From DASTCC01 sp035711465 (GTDB taxonomy: Bacteria; Acidobacteriota; Vicinamibacteria; Vicinamibacterales; SCN-69-37), in NCBI GenBank assembly GCA_035711465.1, contig DASTCC010000185.1, forward strand, positions 1 to 6,059: a DNA stretch of 6,059 nucleotides, written 5' to 3'. A program made the position numbers and the translations under genes. Below the pieces are notes generated by a model. That model was not told the DNA's origin. It saw only the letters and a program-made list of their open reading frames with translations, and did no database searches. Shown piece after piece: positions 5,939-6,059 of this stretch; position 1 is the stretch's first letter; each line of letters starts with the position of its first letter.

Positions 5939-5988
5939 GGGTGACTCCGGGCACGACGGGCGCACACGGGAGCGGGTGCGCTCGGGGG
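5939..5988 (+). other. Canonical G-quadruplex-forming pattern
   Basis: Six G-runs of three or more bases (5939, 5949, 5958, 5968, 5974, 5984) are separated by loops of 7, 6, 7, 3 and 7 bases. This satisfies the usual G3-N1-7 rule with two runs to spare. It lies 15 bases after the stop of the small exported protein. Whether it folds in cells is unknown. Confidence 0.4.
5958..5983. terminator. Possible hairpin terminator between convergent genes
   Basis: GGGCGCAC pairs with GTGCGCTC (8 bp including one G-U) around a 10-nt loop. An alternative inner hairpin is GAGCG-ggtg-CGCTC (5970-5983). No T-run follows on either strand. It overlaps the G-quadruplex pattern, so the two folds would compete. 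Confidence 0.3.
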
Positions 5989-6012
5989 CATCAGGTGCGG
6001 GTCGGATGCGCC

Positions 6013-6059
6013 TCACTTGTCGAAGCTGCAGTAGTGGCAGCGACGCAGGTTTCGTAACG
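6013..6059 (-). CDS. Possible 3' end of a minus-strand gene ending in a CxxC motif
   Basis: One minus-strand frame entering from the right edge reads LRNLRRCHYCSFDK and stops at TGA (6013-6015). The CxxC pair near the end would suit a zinc or metal site, or a redox pair. Only 14 codons are visible and the other frames are also open here, so this is a weak call. If real, it converges with the small exported protein across 88 bp. Product unknown. Confidence 0.35.
   Translation of the reverse strand, partial: LRNLRRCHYCSFDK

Overview
This is a GC-rich bacterial chromosomal segment with strong G/C third-position bias. I infer an Acidobacteriota-type organism, perhaps the Vicinamibacteria. The reasons are a Ser/Thr kinase fused through one membrane helix to a TolB/WD40-like propeller, an exported metal amidohydrolase with a HxH...K...H...H...D site, and a PorT-like outer-membrane barrel protein. 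The taxonomic call is inference. I see no mobile element, CRISPR array, tRNA, rRNA or phage gene, and no clear sign of horizontal transfer.

Layout from left to right. (1) Positions 1-749, minus strand: the N-terminal 249 codons of a ComEC/Rec2-type DNA-uptake channel. It starts at a GTG with a GGAGG ribosome site and runs off the left edge. (2) 771-2207, plus: a secreted amidohydrolase diverging from comEC across about 20 bp. Its likely -10 box overlaps the comEC ribosome site, and its transcript may be leaderless. (3) 2225-2644, minus: ArfB, a ribosome-rescue peptidyl-tRNA hydrolase with its GGQ motif and basic tail, converging on the amidohydrolase with only 17 bp between. (4) 2645-2830: a divergent control region with a 14-bp palindrome, an extended -10 box and a leader holding three GGCAAA copies and competing hairpins. 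(5) 2831-3409, plus: a small outer-membrane beta-barrel protein, followed by a 12-bp hairpin. (6) 3484-5351, plus: a TTGACA-type promoter and a transmembrane Ser/Thr kinase with a six-blade propeller sensor. (7) 5424-5924, plus: a small exported protein of unknown function. (8) 5925-6012: a G-rich intergenic stretch with a canonical G-quadruplex pattern and a hairpin. (9) 6013-6059, minus: the possible last 14 codons of another gene ending in a CHYC motif.

The genes look like separate transcription units. Strand changes, apparent promoters and hairpins separate most of them, so there is no evidence for one pathway. What several share is the cell envelope: ComEC, the kinase, the barrel protein, and the exported amidohydrolase and small protein all act in or across membranes. 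No stretch longer than 300 bases lacks a gene. I found no convincing new multi-gene system. The observations most worth checking are the leader of the barrel-protein gene, the overlapping start signals of comEC and the amidohydrolase, and the uncharacterised exported protein.
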